Assembly (NCBI GenBank): GCA_030635025.1
Contig: DAOVZQ010000035.1
Span: 1 to 10,602, forward strand
Length of the DNA stretch: 10,602 nt
Direction: 5' to 3'
From: a bacterium
GTDB lineage: Bacteria; Krumholzibacteriota; Krumholzibacteriia; LZORAL124-64-63
The notes under the pieces are model-generated. The model was not told the origin of the DNA. It saw nothing but the letters and a program-made list of their open reading frames with translations, and did no database searches. This document shows positions 1 to 7,463 of the stretch, piece after piece. Within the stretch, counting starts at the first letter, position 1. The number at the start of each line of letters is the position of its first letter. Position numbers and translations under genes: made by a program.

Positions 1-309
1 GGCTTGATGGGGACGGTGTGGGGGATCATGCAGGCCTTTTGGGATATGTCGGCTATGCGCAGCGCGAACCTGACCGTCGTGGCGCCGGGCATCGCCGAAG
101 CCCTAATCACGACCATCGCCGGCCTGTCGGCGGCCATTCCCGCCGTCGTGTTCTACAATATGTTCGTGCGCAAGATCGATCTGATCGGCAATGAGATGGA
201 GCGTCTGCGGACGCTTCTCGAAGAGTGCGCCCCAAGCGCCGGTCGCAATTCCGGCCGGGATCGCCCACCGCGGCGGCCCGATACGCATGAGAAGGAACGG
301 ATCCGATGA
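1..309 (+). CDS. tolQ: TolQ, C-terminal fragment (MotA/TolQ/ExbB proton channel)
   Basis: This is the 3' end of tolQ; the reading frame is open at the left edge of the window. TolQ is the inner-membrane proton-channel subunit that, with TolR, energises the Tol-Pal complex used for outer-membrane constriction at division. The visible part begins with the family's GLMGTVWGIMQAF segment and continues through APGIAEALITTIAGLSAAIP, the conserved last transmembrane region whose small and hydroxylated residues line the proton path. A short cytoplasmic helix (RKIDLIGNEMERL) follows. The last ~30 residues are Arg/Pro-rich and look like a poorly conserved tail. The stop codon overlaps the tolR start as ATGA. 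ExbB is the alternative within the family, but tolR, tolB and pal downstream decide for TolQ. Confidence 0.93.
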   Translation, partial: GLMGTVWGIMQAFWDMSAMRSANLTVVAPGIAEALITTIAGLSAAIPAVVFYNMFVRKIDLIGNEMERLRTLLEECAPSAGRNSGRDRPPRRPDTHEKERIR

Positions 310-722
310 CCAGGCGGTCGCACTACCGCAGCCTGTCGGAGATAAACATCACGTCGCTGGTGGATGTAACCCTTTGCCTGTTGATCATCTTCATGTTGAC
401 CGCGCCCTATATCCAGGGCGGCGTCGAGGTCAACCTGCCCCAGACCGAAACCCGGCAAATCGTGGTGGAGGAGGGACCGATCGTCACCATCACCAAGGCG
501 CGCGAGATCTTTTTCGACGAGGACTCCGTGGATATCAGCGGTCTGACTGATCGTCTGACACCCTTCCTGGACAGGAAGGATGAAATGCCGGTGTACCTGC
601 GGGCCGACGAGGAAGTCCCCTACGGATTTGTCCTGCAGGTGATGGCGGCCATCGAGCGACTTGGTTTTTCCAACCTGAGCCTGGTCGCGGACCCGGAGCT
701 TGGCCAGGCGGACCGGCCGTGA
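306..722 (+). CDS. tolR: TolR (ExbD/TolR biopolymer transport protein)
   Basis: 138 residues, the usual length for ExbD/TolR. The protein has a short basic cytoplasmic N-terminus, then SEINITSLVDVTLCLLIIFMLTAP (residues 11-34), the single transmembrane helix. Asp20 is the conserved proton-carrying aspartate at the start of that helix. The periplasmic part (about 40-130) has the beta-alpha pattern of TolR, including a GPIVTITKAREIFFDEDSVD stretch and a final helix (FVLQVMAAIERLGFSNLSLVAD). Together with TolQ it forms the proton-driven motor that moves the TolA-like protein encoded next. The ATG start overlaps the tolQ stop (ATGA) and the TGA stop overlaps a GTG start of the next gene (GTGA), so the three are translationally coupled. 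Confidence 0.95.
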   Translation: MTRRSHYRSLSEINITSLVDVTLCLLIIFMLTAPYIQGGVEVNLPQTETRQIVVEEGPIVTITKAREIFFDEDSVDISGLTDRLTPFLDRKDEMPVYLRADEEVPYGFVLQVMAAIERLGFSNLSLVADPELGQADRP

Positions 723-1420
723 CACGCGCGTTTCCGGTCTCGCTGTTTTTTCATTTCCTGGCCCTGACCCTGATCATCTGGTTCGGCTCCCATGTGACGC
801 GACAGGTTATCCCGCGGCAGAACACCATCTCGGTTCGCTTGACGTCGCTGCCGCAACCTCGTCCCGAGGTTCACGAACCGGAGCCCGTCATCGAAGAGGC
901 GGCGCCGGTCGTAGAGCCCGAACCTGAACCCGTGGTCCAGGAAAAACCGCAGGACAAGCCCGCGGTCGTACCGGAGAAGCCTGAGCCCGAGACGGTCGTT
1001 GAGCAAAAGGTAGAAGAGACCAAACCCGCGAAGCCGGAGCCCGCTCCCGAGACCGTGACCGAAGACCCGGCACAGACGACCGAGCCAGCCGTTCAGCCGA
1101 TCGTTGGGACGGACGTCGTCGTGCATCCGCGCTTCAAGTACTACATAGATCTTCTGGAGCAAAGGATCGCCCGCAACTGGCATCCCAAACAACTGGGTTT
1201 CCGCCGCCAGTCGACGCGGATCTGTCAGGTCCACTTCCATGTGGAGCAGAACGGGCTGATCACCCGGGAAACAATAGTCCGGTCTTCGGGTGTGCCCTTG
1301 ATGGACCGCGAGTCGCTCAAGGCGGTCAAAACGGTGGGGACTCTCATGCCCCTGCCGCGCGGGTTGGCCGACAACGCCTTGGGCGTGACCTACACTTTTA
1401 CCCTCACCGCCGGGAATTGA
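719..1420 (+). CDS. tolA: TolA/TonB-like energy-transducing protein
   Basis: 233 residues, starting at a GTG that overlaps the tolR stop. An N-terminal transmembrane anchor (about residues 8-24) contains S8-x3-H12, the SxxxH motif by which TonB and TolA contact ExbB/ExbD or TolQ/TolR. Residues 46-128 are a Pro/Glu/Lys/Val-rich spacer of repeated EP and KP units, expected to be extended across the periplasm. Residues 136-231 form a TonB-type C-terminal domain (HPRFKYYIDLLEQRIARNW, then a VHFHVEQNGLI strand and a conserved helix VPLMDRESLKAV). The position between tolR and tolB argues for the TolA role. The PE/PK spacer and TonB-like end resemble TonB more than the long helical domain of enterobacterial TolA. 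The symbol therefore rests on context; 'TonB family protein' is the safe name. Confidence 0.85.
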   Translation: MTRAFPVSLFFHFLALTLIIWFGSHVTRQVIPRQNTISVRLTSLPQPRPEVHEPEPVIEEAAPVVEPEPEPVVQEKPQDKPAVVPEKPEPETVVEQKVEETKPAKPEPAPETVTEDPAQTTEPAVQPIVGTDVVVHPRFKYYIDLLEQRIARNWHPKQLGFRRQSTRICQVHFHVEQNGLITRETIVRSSGVPLMDRESLKAVKTVGTLMPLPRGLADNALGVTYTFTLTAGN

Positions 1421-1424
1421 CATC

Positions 1425-2708
1425 ATGAGCCGTATCGTCTGGAAGCTGCTCTTCCTTTGCTTGACACTCTTTGCCGTGAACGCTTTGGCCGGGGATCCCG
1501 AGATCAGCATCGGCACCTCACGTGTGGCCTTCGATCGTATCGACATGTTGGTCCAGCCTCTCGATGTTGTCTCTGGCGGGACCGAAGCCCAGGAAGCGGC
1601 CTGGCTGATCGAATCGGTCATCCGCGTGGATCTCGACTACAGCGGGTTCTTCCGAGCCCTGTCGGCCGAAGACATCAGCGACACCACTCGGATCCAGTAC
1701 GCGATCGAGGGTTTGCTGGAAGGCAGACTCGCCGGGACGGGCGTTACTCCTCAGGAACGCGCGCCCCTGCTGACCCTGAAGCTCGTGGCCTACCCGGGGC
1801 GGCAATTGCTGCTCAGCAAACGGTATCGGCCCACTTGGGATCGCCTACGCGCCACGGCCCATCATTTCGTCAATGAGCTGCACCTGTTCCTGAACAACGA
1901 ACCGGGGATCAGCCTGACGCAGGTGGTCTTCGCCCGCGGCGACGGAGAGCGCCGGGACATCTACTGTCTCGACTACGATGGCGAGAACCTGCTGCGCCTG
2001 ACGGCCAACCGAACCTTCAATCTTTTTCCCTCGTGGTCGCCCGACAAGGACGACGTCGCATTCATGTCCTATCGTGAAGGACAACAGGGCATCTACATGC
2101 TGCACACACGGACGGGGAAGGTCGGCCTCGTCAACGAGACGGTGGGCTCGAACCTGGCTCCGGCCTGGCATCCCGGCGGCGAAGAGCTGCTGGTTTCCCT
2201 GTCGAAGGTGGGGCAGCACGAGATCTATCGCCTGAAGCTCGACGGCACGGTCATTCGTCGCTTGACGGTTTCGCCCGCCATCGAGATCTCGCCGTCATGG
2301 TCGCCCACGGGTCGTGACGTGGTCTTTACGAGTGACAGAACGGGCACGCCCCAGCTATATATCATGGACGCGGACGGCTCCGGGCGAAGACGACTCTCGT
2401 TCGAAGGACGCTACAACGACGCGGCCGACTGGTCGCCCAACGGCGAGCAGATCATCTACGCCTGCCGCGAGAACAACATCACGCAGATCGTGCTGATCGA
2501 GGCGCGAGGGGAGAACCGGCGTTTCCTGACAGACAGCTCCTGGCGAAACTGCGAGGATCCGAGCTGGGCGCCCGACGGACGGCACATCGTATTCGCGTCC
2601 GATCGCACGGGGGTCTTCAAGCTTTACGTGATGGATGTGCGCGACGGGACCAGTCGCCAGTTGACCTTCGGGGACGAGTCGGATAAAACTCCTGATTGGT
2701 CTCCGTGA
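1425..2708 (+). CDS. tolB: TolB, periplasmic beta-propeller of the Tol-Pal system
   Basis: 427 residues, close to the ~430 of E. coli TolB. A signal peptide (basic start, hydrophobic stretch to about residue 20) ends at ALA-GD, with cleavage probably after Ala22. Residues 24-160 are the N-terminal alpha/beta domain, containing VQPLDV and RVDLDYSGFFRAL, the typical TolB_N segment. The rest is a six-bladed propeller of PD40 repeats with W-S/A/H-P signatures at about residues 204, 248, 292, 336, 381 and 425. The protein ends on the last DWSP, which probably closes the propeller against the first blade. TolB binds Pal and outer-membrane partners. The gene starts 4 nt after the tolA-like stop without a strong Shine-Dalgarno sequence, so translation is probably coupled. 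Confidence 0.96.
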   Translation: MSRIVWKLLFLCLTLFAVNALAGDPEISIGTSRVAFDRIDMLVQPLDVVSGGTEAQEAAWLIESVIRVDLDYSGFFRALSAEDISDTTRIQYAIEGLLEGRLAGTGVTPQERAPLLTLKLVAYPGRQLLLSKRYRPTWDRLRATAHHFVNELHLFLNNEPGISLTQVVFARGDGERRDIYCLDYDGENLLRLTANRTFNLFPSWSPDKDDVAFMSYREGQQGIYMLHTRTGKVGLVNETVGSNLAPAWHPGGEELLVSLSKVGQHEIYRLKLDGTVIRRLTVSPAIEISPSWSPTGRDVVFTSDRTGTPQLYIMDADGSGRRRLSFEGRYNDAADWSPNGEQIIYACRENNITQIVLIEARGENRRFLTDSSWRNCEDPSWAPDGRHIVFASDRTGVFKLYVMDVRDGTSRQLTFGDESDKTPDWSP

Positions 2709-2794
2709 GTCCACGTGTTAGATTCCGCAGGTCATTGTAACGAGTAGGTAACTGAAACGATCATGCAGCTTTCCACGAAAGGAGCCTCGTCATC
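2709..2794 (+). promoter_or_regulatory. tolB-pal intergenic gap with pal ribosome binding site
   Basis: This is the only sizeable gap inside the Tol-Pal operon. It ends in AAAGGAG (2778-2784), 10 nt before the pal ATG. I see no convincing -35/-10 pair or terminator. A strong site here would allow Pal, a stoichiometrically abundant lipoprotein, to be made in excess over the TolQRAB proteins; that is inference. Confidence 0.5.
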
Positions 2795-3331
2795 ATGAAC
2801 CGGACATTAATGATGGTGAGCATCATGTTGGCCGCCTTGTTTCTCGTCGTCGGTTGCGGCGGAAGCGATCAGGCCCCCGTCGTCGACGATCCCACACCCG
2901 TCGACACGACACCTATCGATCCCGAACCGGTCGCCGAAGAAGTCGACACGGTCGCCGACGAGCCCGAGCCCATCGACTACGCCAGCATGGCACCCCAGGA
3001 GTACGGCATCGAAGACGTGTTCTTCGCCTTCGACGAGTACACCCTGTCGGACGAAGCCATGGCCACTCTGAGCGCGGCCGCCGGCATCATGCGCCAGCAC
3101 GGCGACATCACCTATGTCGTCGAAGGCCACTGCGACGAGCGCGGCACCGTAGAGTACAACCTGGCGCTGGGCGAGAAACGCGCCATCGCCGTGCGCGACT
3201 TTCTGGTGTCCCTGGGCATCCCCTCGAGTCAGCTGCGGATCACCTCTTATGGTGAGGAGCGGGCCTTCGCCAGCGGCAGCAACGAGAGTGCCTGGGCGCT
3301 GAATCGCCGCGGACATTTCGCACGCCCGTAG
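2795..3331 (+). CDS. pal: Pal, peptidoglycan-associated lipoprotein
   Basis: 178 residues. A lipoprotein signal peptide ends in LVVGC with the lipidated cysteine at residue 21. An acidic, Pro/Asp/Glu/Val-rich linker (about 25-60) follows, then an OmpA-like domain (about 70-178). VFFAFDEYTLSDEA is the characteristic first strand. EGHCDERGTVEYNLALGEKRA carries Asp114 and Arg129, the pair that contacts diaminopimelate in peptidoglycan in OmpA/Pal structures. It anchors the outer membrane to the wall and is the TolB partner. The ATG is preceded by AAAGGAG at 2778-2784, a strong ribosome binding site with a 10-nt spacer, so pal is translated independently of tolB after an 86-nt gap. The linker is more acidic than in most proteobacterial Pal proteins. 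Confidence 0.96.
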   Translation: MNRTLMMVSIMLAALFLVVGCGGSDQAPVVDDPTPVDTTPIDPEPVAEEVDTVADEPEPIDYASMAPQEYGIEDVFFAFDEYTLSDEAMATLSAAAGIMRQHGDITYVVEGHCDERGTVEYNLALGEKRAIAVRDFLVSLGIPSSQLRITSYGEERAFASGSNESAWALNRRGHFARP

Positions 3332-3340
3332 GAGCCGAAC

Positions 3341-4117
3341 ATGGCCGGACGTCACCGTAAGCTGCTCAGCCTGCTGCCGGCTCTTTTGCTGGCAGCGGGC
3401 TGCACGCCCCAGTTCGAACACATCGAATCCGCCGTCGAGCGCAATCGCGTTGAGATCCAGCAGGTTCGCGACGAGCAACGCGTGATCCTGCAGGAGGTGG
3501 AAAGCGTCAATTCCCTGCTGCGTTCCGACCAGGGCACCGGCGTGGAATCGACGGCGATCCTCCAGGTCAAGATCTCCCAGCTTTTGGGCAAGTTGGATCG
3601 GATCGATCGCAAGCTTGACGACAACAACGAATTCATGCGCAACCTGTCGGCCCGTGTCGATCTGCTGGCCACCCGCCTGGGCCTGCCGACGCTCGGTGAG
3701 TTCAAGACCGTCGGTGATACGGCAAATGACCTCGACGCCTTGCCCGAAGAGGGGCGCGCCCTGTTCAACGCCGCCATGCTCGACCGCGATCGGGGCAATG
3801 CGGGCGCCGCAGCGGAAGGCTTCGACGATTTCCTGGACCGCTACGGCCGCTCCGAGCTCGCCGACGATGCGAGATACTGGTTGGGTGAGATGGCGTACGC
3901 CAACGGTGATTACGATTCGGCCTTGGCCCATCTGCAGGTCGTCATCGACGGACCGCACGATGCCGATCGTCGCCCCGACGCCCTGCTCAAGGCGGTTTAT
4001 GCAGCACAGGCTCAGGGCACCGATGCCCAGGCGCAGGACCTGTTTACGAGGCTGCAAACCGATTACCCCGATTCCGAACAGGCAGCCCTGGCCGCCGCGG
4101 AACTGTCGGGAGACTGA
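3341..4117 (+). CDS. cpoB: CpoB/YbgF-like Tol-Pal-associated TPR lipoprotein
   Basis: 258 residues. CpoB/YbgF links Tol-Pal constriction with peptidoglycan synthesis at the septum. The N-terminus is a lipoprotein signal ending LLAAGC, lipidated at Cys21; enterobacterial CpoB is instead a soluble periplasmic protein. Residues 22-115 are heptad-rich and charged (HIESAVERNRVEIQQVRDEQ; LLGKLDRIDRKLDDNNEFMRN), the trimerising coiled coil. Residues about 132-255 are tetratricopeptide repeats typical of the family (ALFNAAMLDRDRGN; ARYWLGEMAYANGDYDSAL; LFTRLQTDYPDSEQA). The ribosome binding site AGGAG (3330-3334) overlaps the pal stop codon, and the ATG lies 9 nt after that stop, so the two are co-expressed. 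The symbol rests on architecture plus position. Confidence 0.9.
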   Translation: MAGRHRKLLSLLPALLLAAGCTPQFEHIESAVERNRVEIQQVRDEQRVILQEVESVNSLLRSDQGTGVESTAILQVKISQLLGKLDRIDRKLDDNNEFMRNLSARVDLLATRLGLPTLGEFKTVGDTANDLDALPEEGRALFNAAMLDRDRGNAGAAAEGFDDFLDRYGRSELADDARYWLGEMAYANGDYDSALAHLQVVIDGPHDADRRPDALLKAVYAAQAQGTDAQAQDLFTRLQTDYPDSEQAALAAAELSGD

Positions 4118-4175
4118 CTCGACTCACGAAAGGGGCTTCGGCTCCGTACGCGACGCAGGACTCAATGGAGGCAAG

Positions 4176-4496
4176 ATGTCCAAGATCCCAATCCTGAAGA
4201 TGGCGCGTGATTTGACACAGCCTTTCCGCCCCGTGGAGATCACGGAACTGGACGGGGCCTATCATGTCTTCATAGTGCGATACAGCGGCGACTATATCCC
4301 GCACAGCCATTCGGCCGACGAGTTCATCTATATCATCGAGGGAATGATCGATATAGAAATGAACGATCAGACGGTGACGGTGAAGCAGGGGGAGGGCATG
4401 CTCATCCCCGCCGGCACGCCCCATCGACCGCGGTGCAAGAACATGGCTTTGGCTCTGGTGACCGAGACGAAGGGTCTTCAGATCGAGGGTCGCTGA
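4176..4496 (+). CDS. Small single-domain cupin protein
   Basis: 106 residues. I take ATG at 4176 because GGAGG (4167-4171) lies just upstream; the frame is open much further back, but that part runs through cpoB in another frame. Both cupin motifs are complete. Motif 1 is G38-D-Y-I-P-H43-S-H45-S-A-D-E49-F-I-Y-I-I-E-G56. Motif 2 is G72-x5-P78-A-G80-T-P-H83. His43, His45, Glu49 and His83 form the usual metal site. The protein is just the beta-barrel, without a DNA-binding domain or signal peptide, so it is probably a cytoplasmic metal-binding enzyme or sensor of unknown substrate. It follows cpoB by 58 nt on the same strand and converges on the fructose bisphosphatase gene 25 nt downstream. A Tol-Pal role is not indicated. 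Confidence 0.88.
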   Translation: MSKIPILKMARDLTQPFRPVEITELDGAYHVFIVRYSGDYIPHSHSADEFIYIIEGMIDIEMNDQTVTVKQGEGMLIPAGTPHRPRCKNMALALVTETKGLQIEGR

Positions 4497-4505
4497 CAAC
4501 ACCCC

Positions 4506-4519
4506 CACGAAGCATCGTG
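4506..4519. other. Weak hairpin between convergent genes
   Basis: CACGA-AGCA-TCGTG forms a 5-bp stem in the 25-nt gap between the cupin gene and the convergent fructose bisphosphatase gene. There is no T-tract on either strand, so it is at most a weak or Rho-aided end. No better terminator is visible for either gene. Confidence 0.25.
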
Positions 4520-4521
4520 TC

Positions 4522-5550
4522 TCAGAGGCCGGCTCCCAATGTGGAGTCGGCCATCATTTTTTCGATCCACAGGACCGTCTCACGGCTGCCTATGTAGAGG
4601 GGCACCCGCTGATGGAGGCTATCGGGTTGGATATCCAGGATGGGACTATGCCCGTTGCTGCCGTAGCCGCCGGCCTGTTCAGCGATCATTGCCAAGGGTG
4701 CGGCCTCATAGAGTAACCGCAGCTTGCCGTCCGGGCTGCCGGTGTGGGCGGGGTAAAGGAAGACCCCTCCGTAGAGCATGTTGCGGTGGAAATCGGCGAC
4801 CAGCGAGCCGATGTAGCGGGCAGACATGCCGTCGGTTTCGTCGTCGCGGCCATATTTGAGACGGCGCACGATCTCTCTTACCCTCGAATCCCACTTGGGC
4901 TCGTTTCCCTCGTTGACCGAATAGATATCACCGGCGAAGGGAATGCTGAGGTTCTCGTGGCTCAGCAGAAATTCGCCGATGCCCGGATCAAGGGTGAAAC
5001 CGTGGGCGCCGTGGCCTGTCGTGTAGACGAACATGGTCGACGATCCGTAGATGACGTACCCGGCTGCGAGCAGCTTGGATCCCGGCTGCAGGAGATCCTC
5101 GTCCTGTGCGGGGCCATTAATCGTGCGCCGACGATAGATGGAGAAGATGGTACCGATACTGACGTTGGCGTCGATGTTGCTCGATCCATCCAGAGGATCG
5201 AAGACCACCACGTAGCTGCCGCTGCCGCTGCCGACCTCCCGCAGGACGGGCTTTTCCAACTCTTCGGAGGCCAGCATGCAGCATTGGCCCCGTCGTCCAA
5301 GGCAGCTCAGCATGATCCGGTTGGCGTACTCGTCCAGCCGTTGGACGATTTCGCCCTGGATGTTTTCTTCGCCCGTGGAGCCGAGGATATCCTCCACCAG
5401 ACCCGCGCGGCCCACTTCACGTGAGATGATTTTGGCCGCAAAGGCGATGTCGTTCAGAAGGCTGGTGAAATCCCCGCTCGCGCTGGGGTGCATGCGCTGC
5501 AGATCAAGGATATGGGACTCGACCGTGACGAGATTTCCGGCTGGTGACAT
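4522..5550 (-). CDS. fbp: Fructose-1,6-bisphosphatase, class I
   Basis: 342 residues. It hydrolyses fructose 1,6-bisphosphate to fructose 6-phosphate, the committed step of gluconeogenesis, in the cytoplasm with Mg2+. Class I features are clear. ASEE (94-97) and FDPLDGSSNID (117-127) hold the metal-binding acids. SVNEGN (211-216) and the YIGSLVADFHRNMLYGG region (246-262) form the substrate site. GKLRLLYEAAPLA (275-287) is the family signature with its catalytic-site Glu. Start choice: the frame is open 39 codons further up (to 5667), but AGAGGAGC at 5558-5565 sits 7 nt before the ATG at 5550, and the upstream 39 residues look nothing like FBPase. The resulting length fits the ~330-residue family. 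It diverges from the pyrroline-carboxylate dehydrogenase gene, with 220 nt between them. Confidence 0.96.
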   Translation of the reverse strand: MSPAGNLVTVESHILDLQRMHPSASGDFTSLLNDIAFAAKIISREVGRAGLVEDILGSTGEENIQGEIVQRLDEYANRIMLSCLGRRGQCCMLASEELEKPVLREVGSGSGSYVVVFDPLDGSSNIDANVSIGTIFSIYRRRTINGPAQDEDLLQPGSKLLAAGYVIYGSSTMFVYTTGHGAHGFTLDPGIGEFLLSHENLSIPFAGDIYSVNEGNEPKWDSRVREIVRRLKYGRDDETDGMSARYIGSLVADFHRNMLYGGVFLYPAHTGSPDGKLRLLYEAAPLAMIAEQAGGYGSNGHSPILDIQPDSLHQRVPLYIGSRETVLWIEKMMADSTLGAGL

Positions 5551-5598
5551 CGGTATCGCTCCTCTTGGATTTTCGGATGTTGACCCCAGCAATCTAGC

Positions 5599-5627
5599 AG
5601 CATATGGGGGCTGTGGCGAGGTATCAA
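5599..5627 (-). promoter_or_regulatory. Probable sigma-70-type promoter of fbp
   Basis: Read on the minus strand: TTGATA (5622-5627), a 17-nt spacer, then TATGCT (5599-5604), giving transcription from about 5592. The start codon lies ~42 nt further on. It matches 5/6 of the -35 and 4/6 of the -10 consensus. It lies inside the open frame upstream of the chosen fbp start, which supports that start choice. Confidence 0.45.
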
Positions 5628-5680
5628 ACATTGGAATCTGGTTGCCAAGCGAGGTCCGGTTGTCCATTGTTCGGCTTGAG

Positions 5681-5754
5681 CGTCCGTACGGACGAACCGC
5701 GGCCGACGATCGGCCGTAACGACCGATTTAGTCACTCGATACCGGTACGCCGGT
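5681..5754. promoter_or_regulatory. Three consecutive dyads upstream of the P5C dehydrogenase gene
   Basis: Three inverted repeats follow one another in the fbp/pruA divergent gap. The first is a perfect 14-bp palindrome CGTCCGTACGGACG (5681-5694). The second is CGGCCGA-cga-TCGGCCG (5700-5716). The third is ACCGG-tacg-CCGGT (5741-5754). The last ends 4 nt before the AGGAGG ribosome binding site. They could be operators or leader hairpins; no regulator is encoded in the window. Confidence 0.4.
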
Positions 5755-5770
5755 CCCCAGGAGGATAGCC

Positions 5771-7408
5771 ATGTCCAATATGATGCCCATTCCCCCGGTG
5801 CCCATGAATGAGCCCGTCCTCGGATACCTGCCGGGATCGCCCGAGCGCGCCGAGTTGAAGGCCAAGGTGAAGGAGCTTTCCGCGCAGACCGTCGATATCC
5901 CCATCATCATCGATGGCAAGGAAGTCCGGACCGGCAATCTCGGCGAATGCCGCGTGCCCCACGATCATAAGCATCTTCTTGGAACCTACCACAAGGCCGG
6001 CGCCAAGGAAGTGAAGGCCGCCGCCAGCGCGGCCCGTAAGGCCAGCAAAAAATGGGCGTCCATGCCCTGGGAGGCTCGCGCCGCCATCTTCCTGAAAGCC
6101 GCCGACCTGTTGGCAGGCCGCTGGCGCGCCACACTCAATGCAGCGACCATGCTCGGCCAGTCGAAGACCTGTATGCAGGCCGAAATCGACGCCGCCTGCG
6201 AACTCATCGACTTCTGGCGTTACAACGTCTCCTACTACTACGACATCATGAGCGAGCAGCCCGAGTCGTCGCCCGGCATGTGGAACATGCTCGAGCAGCG
6301 CCCGCTGGACGGTTTCGTCTTCGCGGTGACGCCCTTCAACTTCACCAGTATTGCCGGCAACCTGCCGACCGCGCCCGCCCTGATGGGCAACACGGTCCTG
6401 TGGAAGCCCGCCTCGAGCGCGGTCTACTCGGCGTACTACCTGATGGAGCTCTTCAAGGAAGCCGGCCTGCCCGACGGCGTGATCAACATGATCCCCGGCA
6501 GCGGCGGCAAGGTGGGCGACCCGGTTCTGGCGCATCCCGACCTGGCCGGAGTGCATTTCACCGGCAGCACCGCCGTGTTCAACGGCATGTGGGCCACCAT
6601 CGCCCAGAACCTGGGAACCTATGGTCGCTATCCGCGAATCGTGGGGGAGACCGGCGGCAAGGATTTCATCTTCGCCCACGAGTCGGCCGATCCCCAGGCC
6701 CTGGTGACCGCCATGATCCGTGGCTCCTTCGAATACCAGGGACAGAAGTGTTCGGCCGCCAGCCGGGCCTACGTCCCCAGGAAACTGTGGAAGGAGATCG
6801 AGCCCGCCCTGCTCGAGCAGGTCGCTACGATCAAGATGGGCGATCCCAACGACTACACCAACTTCATGGGTGCGGTAATCGACCGTCACGCCTTCGACAG
6901 CATCAAGGGCTATATCGACATGGCCAAGAAGGCTCTCCAGCGGGACGCCAAGATCATCGCCGGCGGCGGTTGTGACGACAGCAAGGGCTACTTCATCGAG
7001 CCCACGGTCATCCTGGCGGGAACGCCCGACTTCGTGACCATGCGCGAGGAAATCTTCGGCCCTGTCCTGACCGTCTACGTCTACGACGAGAAGGACTGGC
7101 TCAAGACGCTTCGGATCTGCGATCAGGGGTCACCCTACGCGCTGACCGGCGCGATCTTTTCGCAGGACCGGACCATGATCGAGCAGGCCCGCGAGGAACT
7201 GGCCGGGACGGCCGGCAACTTCTACATCAACGACAAGCCGACCGGGGCGGTCGTGGGGCAGCAGCCCTTCGGCGGTAGCCGGGCCTCGGGTACCAACGAC
7301 AAGGCCGGGTCCTACCTGAACCTGATCCGTTGGACGAGTCCGAGAACGATCAAGGAGACCTTCGATCCTCCCCACGACTACCGCTATCCGTTCATGGCCA
7401 AGAAGTAG
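5771..7408 (+). CDS. pruA: L-glutamate gamma-semialdehyde (1-pyrroline-5-carboxylate) dehydrogenase, ALDH4A1-type
   Basis: 545 residues. It oxidises glutamate semialdehyde (from pyrroline-5-carboxylate) to glutamate with NAD+, the second step of proline breakdown. The aldehyde dehydrogenase core is complete: TPFNF (187-191), WKPASS with Lys212 for cofactor binding, FTGST (263-267), GETGGKD with general base Glu293, GQKCSAA with catalytic Cys327, EEIFGPVL (426-433). GSRASGTNDKAG (502-513) is the glutamate-semialdehyde binding loop peculiar to P5C dehydrogenases. Length and the run around YPRIVGETGGKDF match the monofunctional type found in mitochondria and Bacteroidetes-like bacteria, not the PutA fusion or the ~515-residue RocA type. 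AGGAGG at 5759-5764 fixes the start. No proline dehydrogenase gene lies alongside, so the partner must be elsewhere. A strong terminator follows. Confidence 0.95.
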   Translation: MSNMMPIPPVPMNEPVLGYLPGSPERAELKAKVKELSAQTVDIPIIIDGKEVRTGNLGECRVPHDHKHLLGTYHKAGAKEVKAAASAARKASKKWASMPWEARAAIFLKAADLLAGRWRATLNAATMLGQSKTCMQAEIDAACELIDFWRYNVSYYYDIMSEQPESSPGMWNMLEQRPLDGFVFAVTPFNFTSIAGNLPTAPALMGNTVLWKPASSAVYSAYYLMELFKEAGLPDGVINMIPGSGGKVGDPVLAHPDLAGVHFTGSTAVFNGMWATIAQNLGTYGRYPRIVGETGGKDFIFAHESADPQALVTAMIRGSFEYQGQKCSAASRAYVPRKLWKEIEPALLEQVATIKMGDPNDYTNFMGAVIDRHAFDSIKGYIDMAKKALQRDAKIIAGGGCDDSKGYFIEPTVILAGTPDFVTMREEIFGPVLTVYVYDEKDWLKTLRICDQGSPYALTGAIFSQDRTMIEQAREELAGTAGNFYINDKPTGAVVGQQPFGGSRASGTNDKAGSYLNLIRWTSPRTIKETFDPPHDYRYPFMAKK

Positions 7409-7430
7409 TCGACGGCTGAGTTAATGCGGA

Positions 7431-7461
7431 CGGGGCGGCTCTACTGAGTCGCCTCGTTTTT
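7431..7461 (+). terminator. Intrinsic terminator of pruA
   Basis: The 10-nt arms CGGGGCGGCT (7431-7440) and AGTCGCCTCG (7447-7456) pair fully, with two G-U pairs and a 6-nt loop. Five T (7457-7461) follow directly. The foldback element E1 begins right after this T-tract. Confidence 0.85.
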
Positions 7462-7463
7462 AT

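Noticed and set aside
2807..4057. 416-codon minus-strand open frame opposite pal and cpoB
   Set aside because: It is antisense to two well-recognised genes, has no domain I recognise, and is explained by the high-GC codon bias of the plus strand.
4132..4145. GGGGC-TTCG-GCTCC hairpin between cpoB and the cupin gene as a terminator
   Set aside because: Short stem with one wobble pair and no T-tract after it; not enough to call a terminator.
3615..4175. Long upstream extension of the cupin frame
   Set aside because: It overlaps cpoB in another frame, has an unnatural Arg/Pro/Ser/Thr-rich composition and no ribosome binding site; the cupin fold begins after 4176.
5551..5667. 39-codon N-terminal extension of fructose bisphosphatase
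   Set aside because: The extension does not resemble FBPase, contains the likely fbp promoter, and a strong AGAGGAG site marks the internal ATG at 5550.
5732..6889. 385-codon minus-strand open frame opposite pruA
   Set aside because: Gly/His/Val-rich shadow of a strongly conserved dehydrogenase on the other strand, with no recognisable domain.
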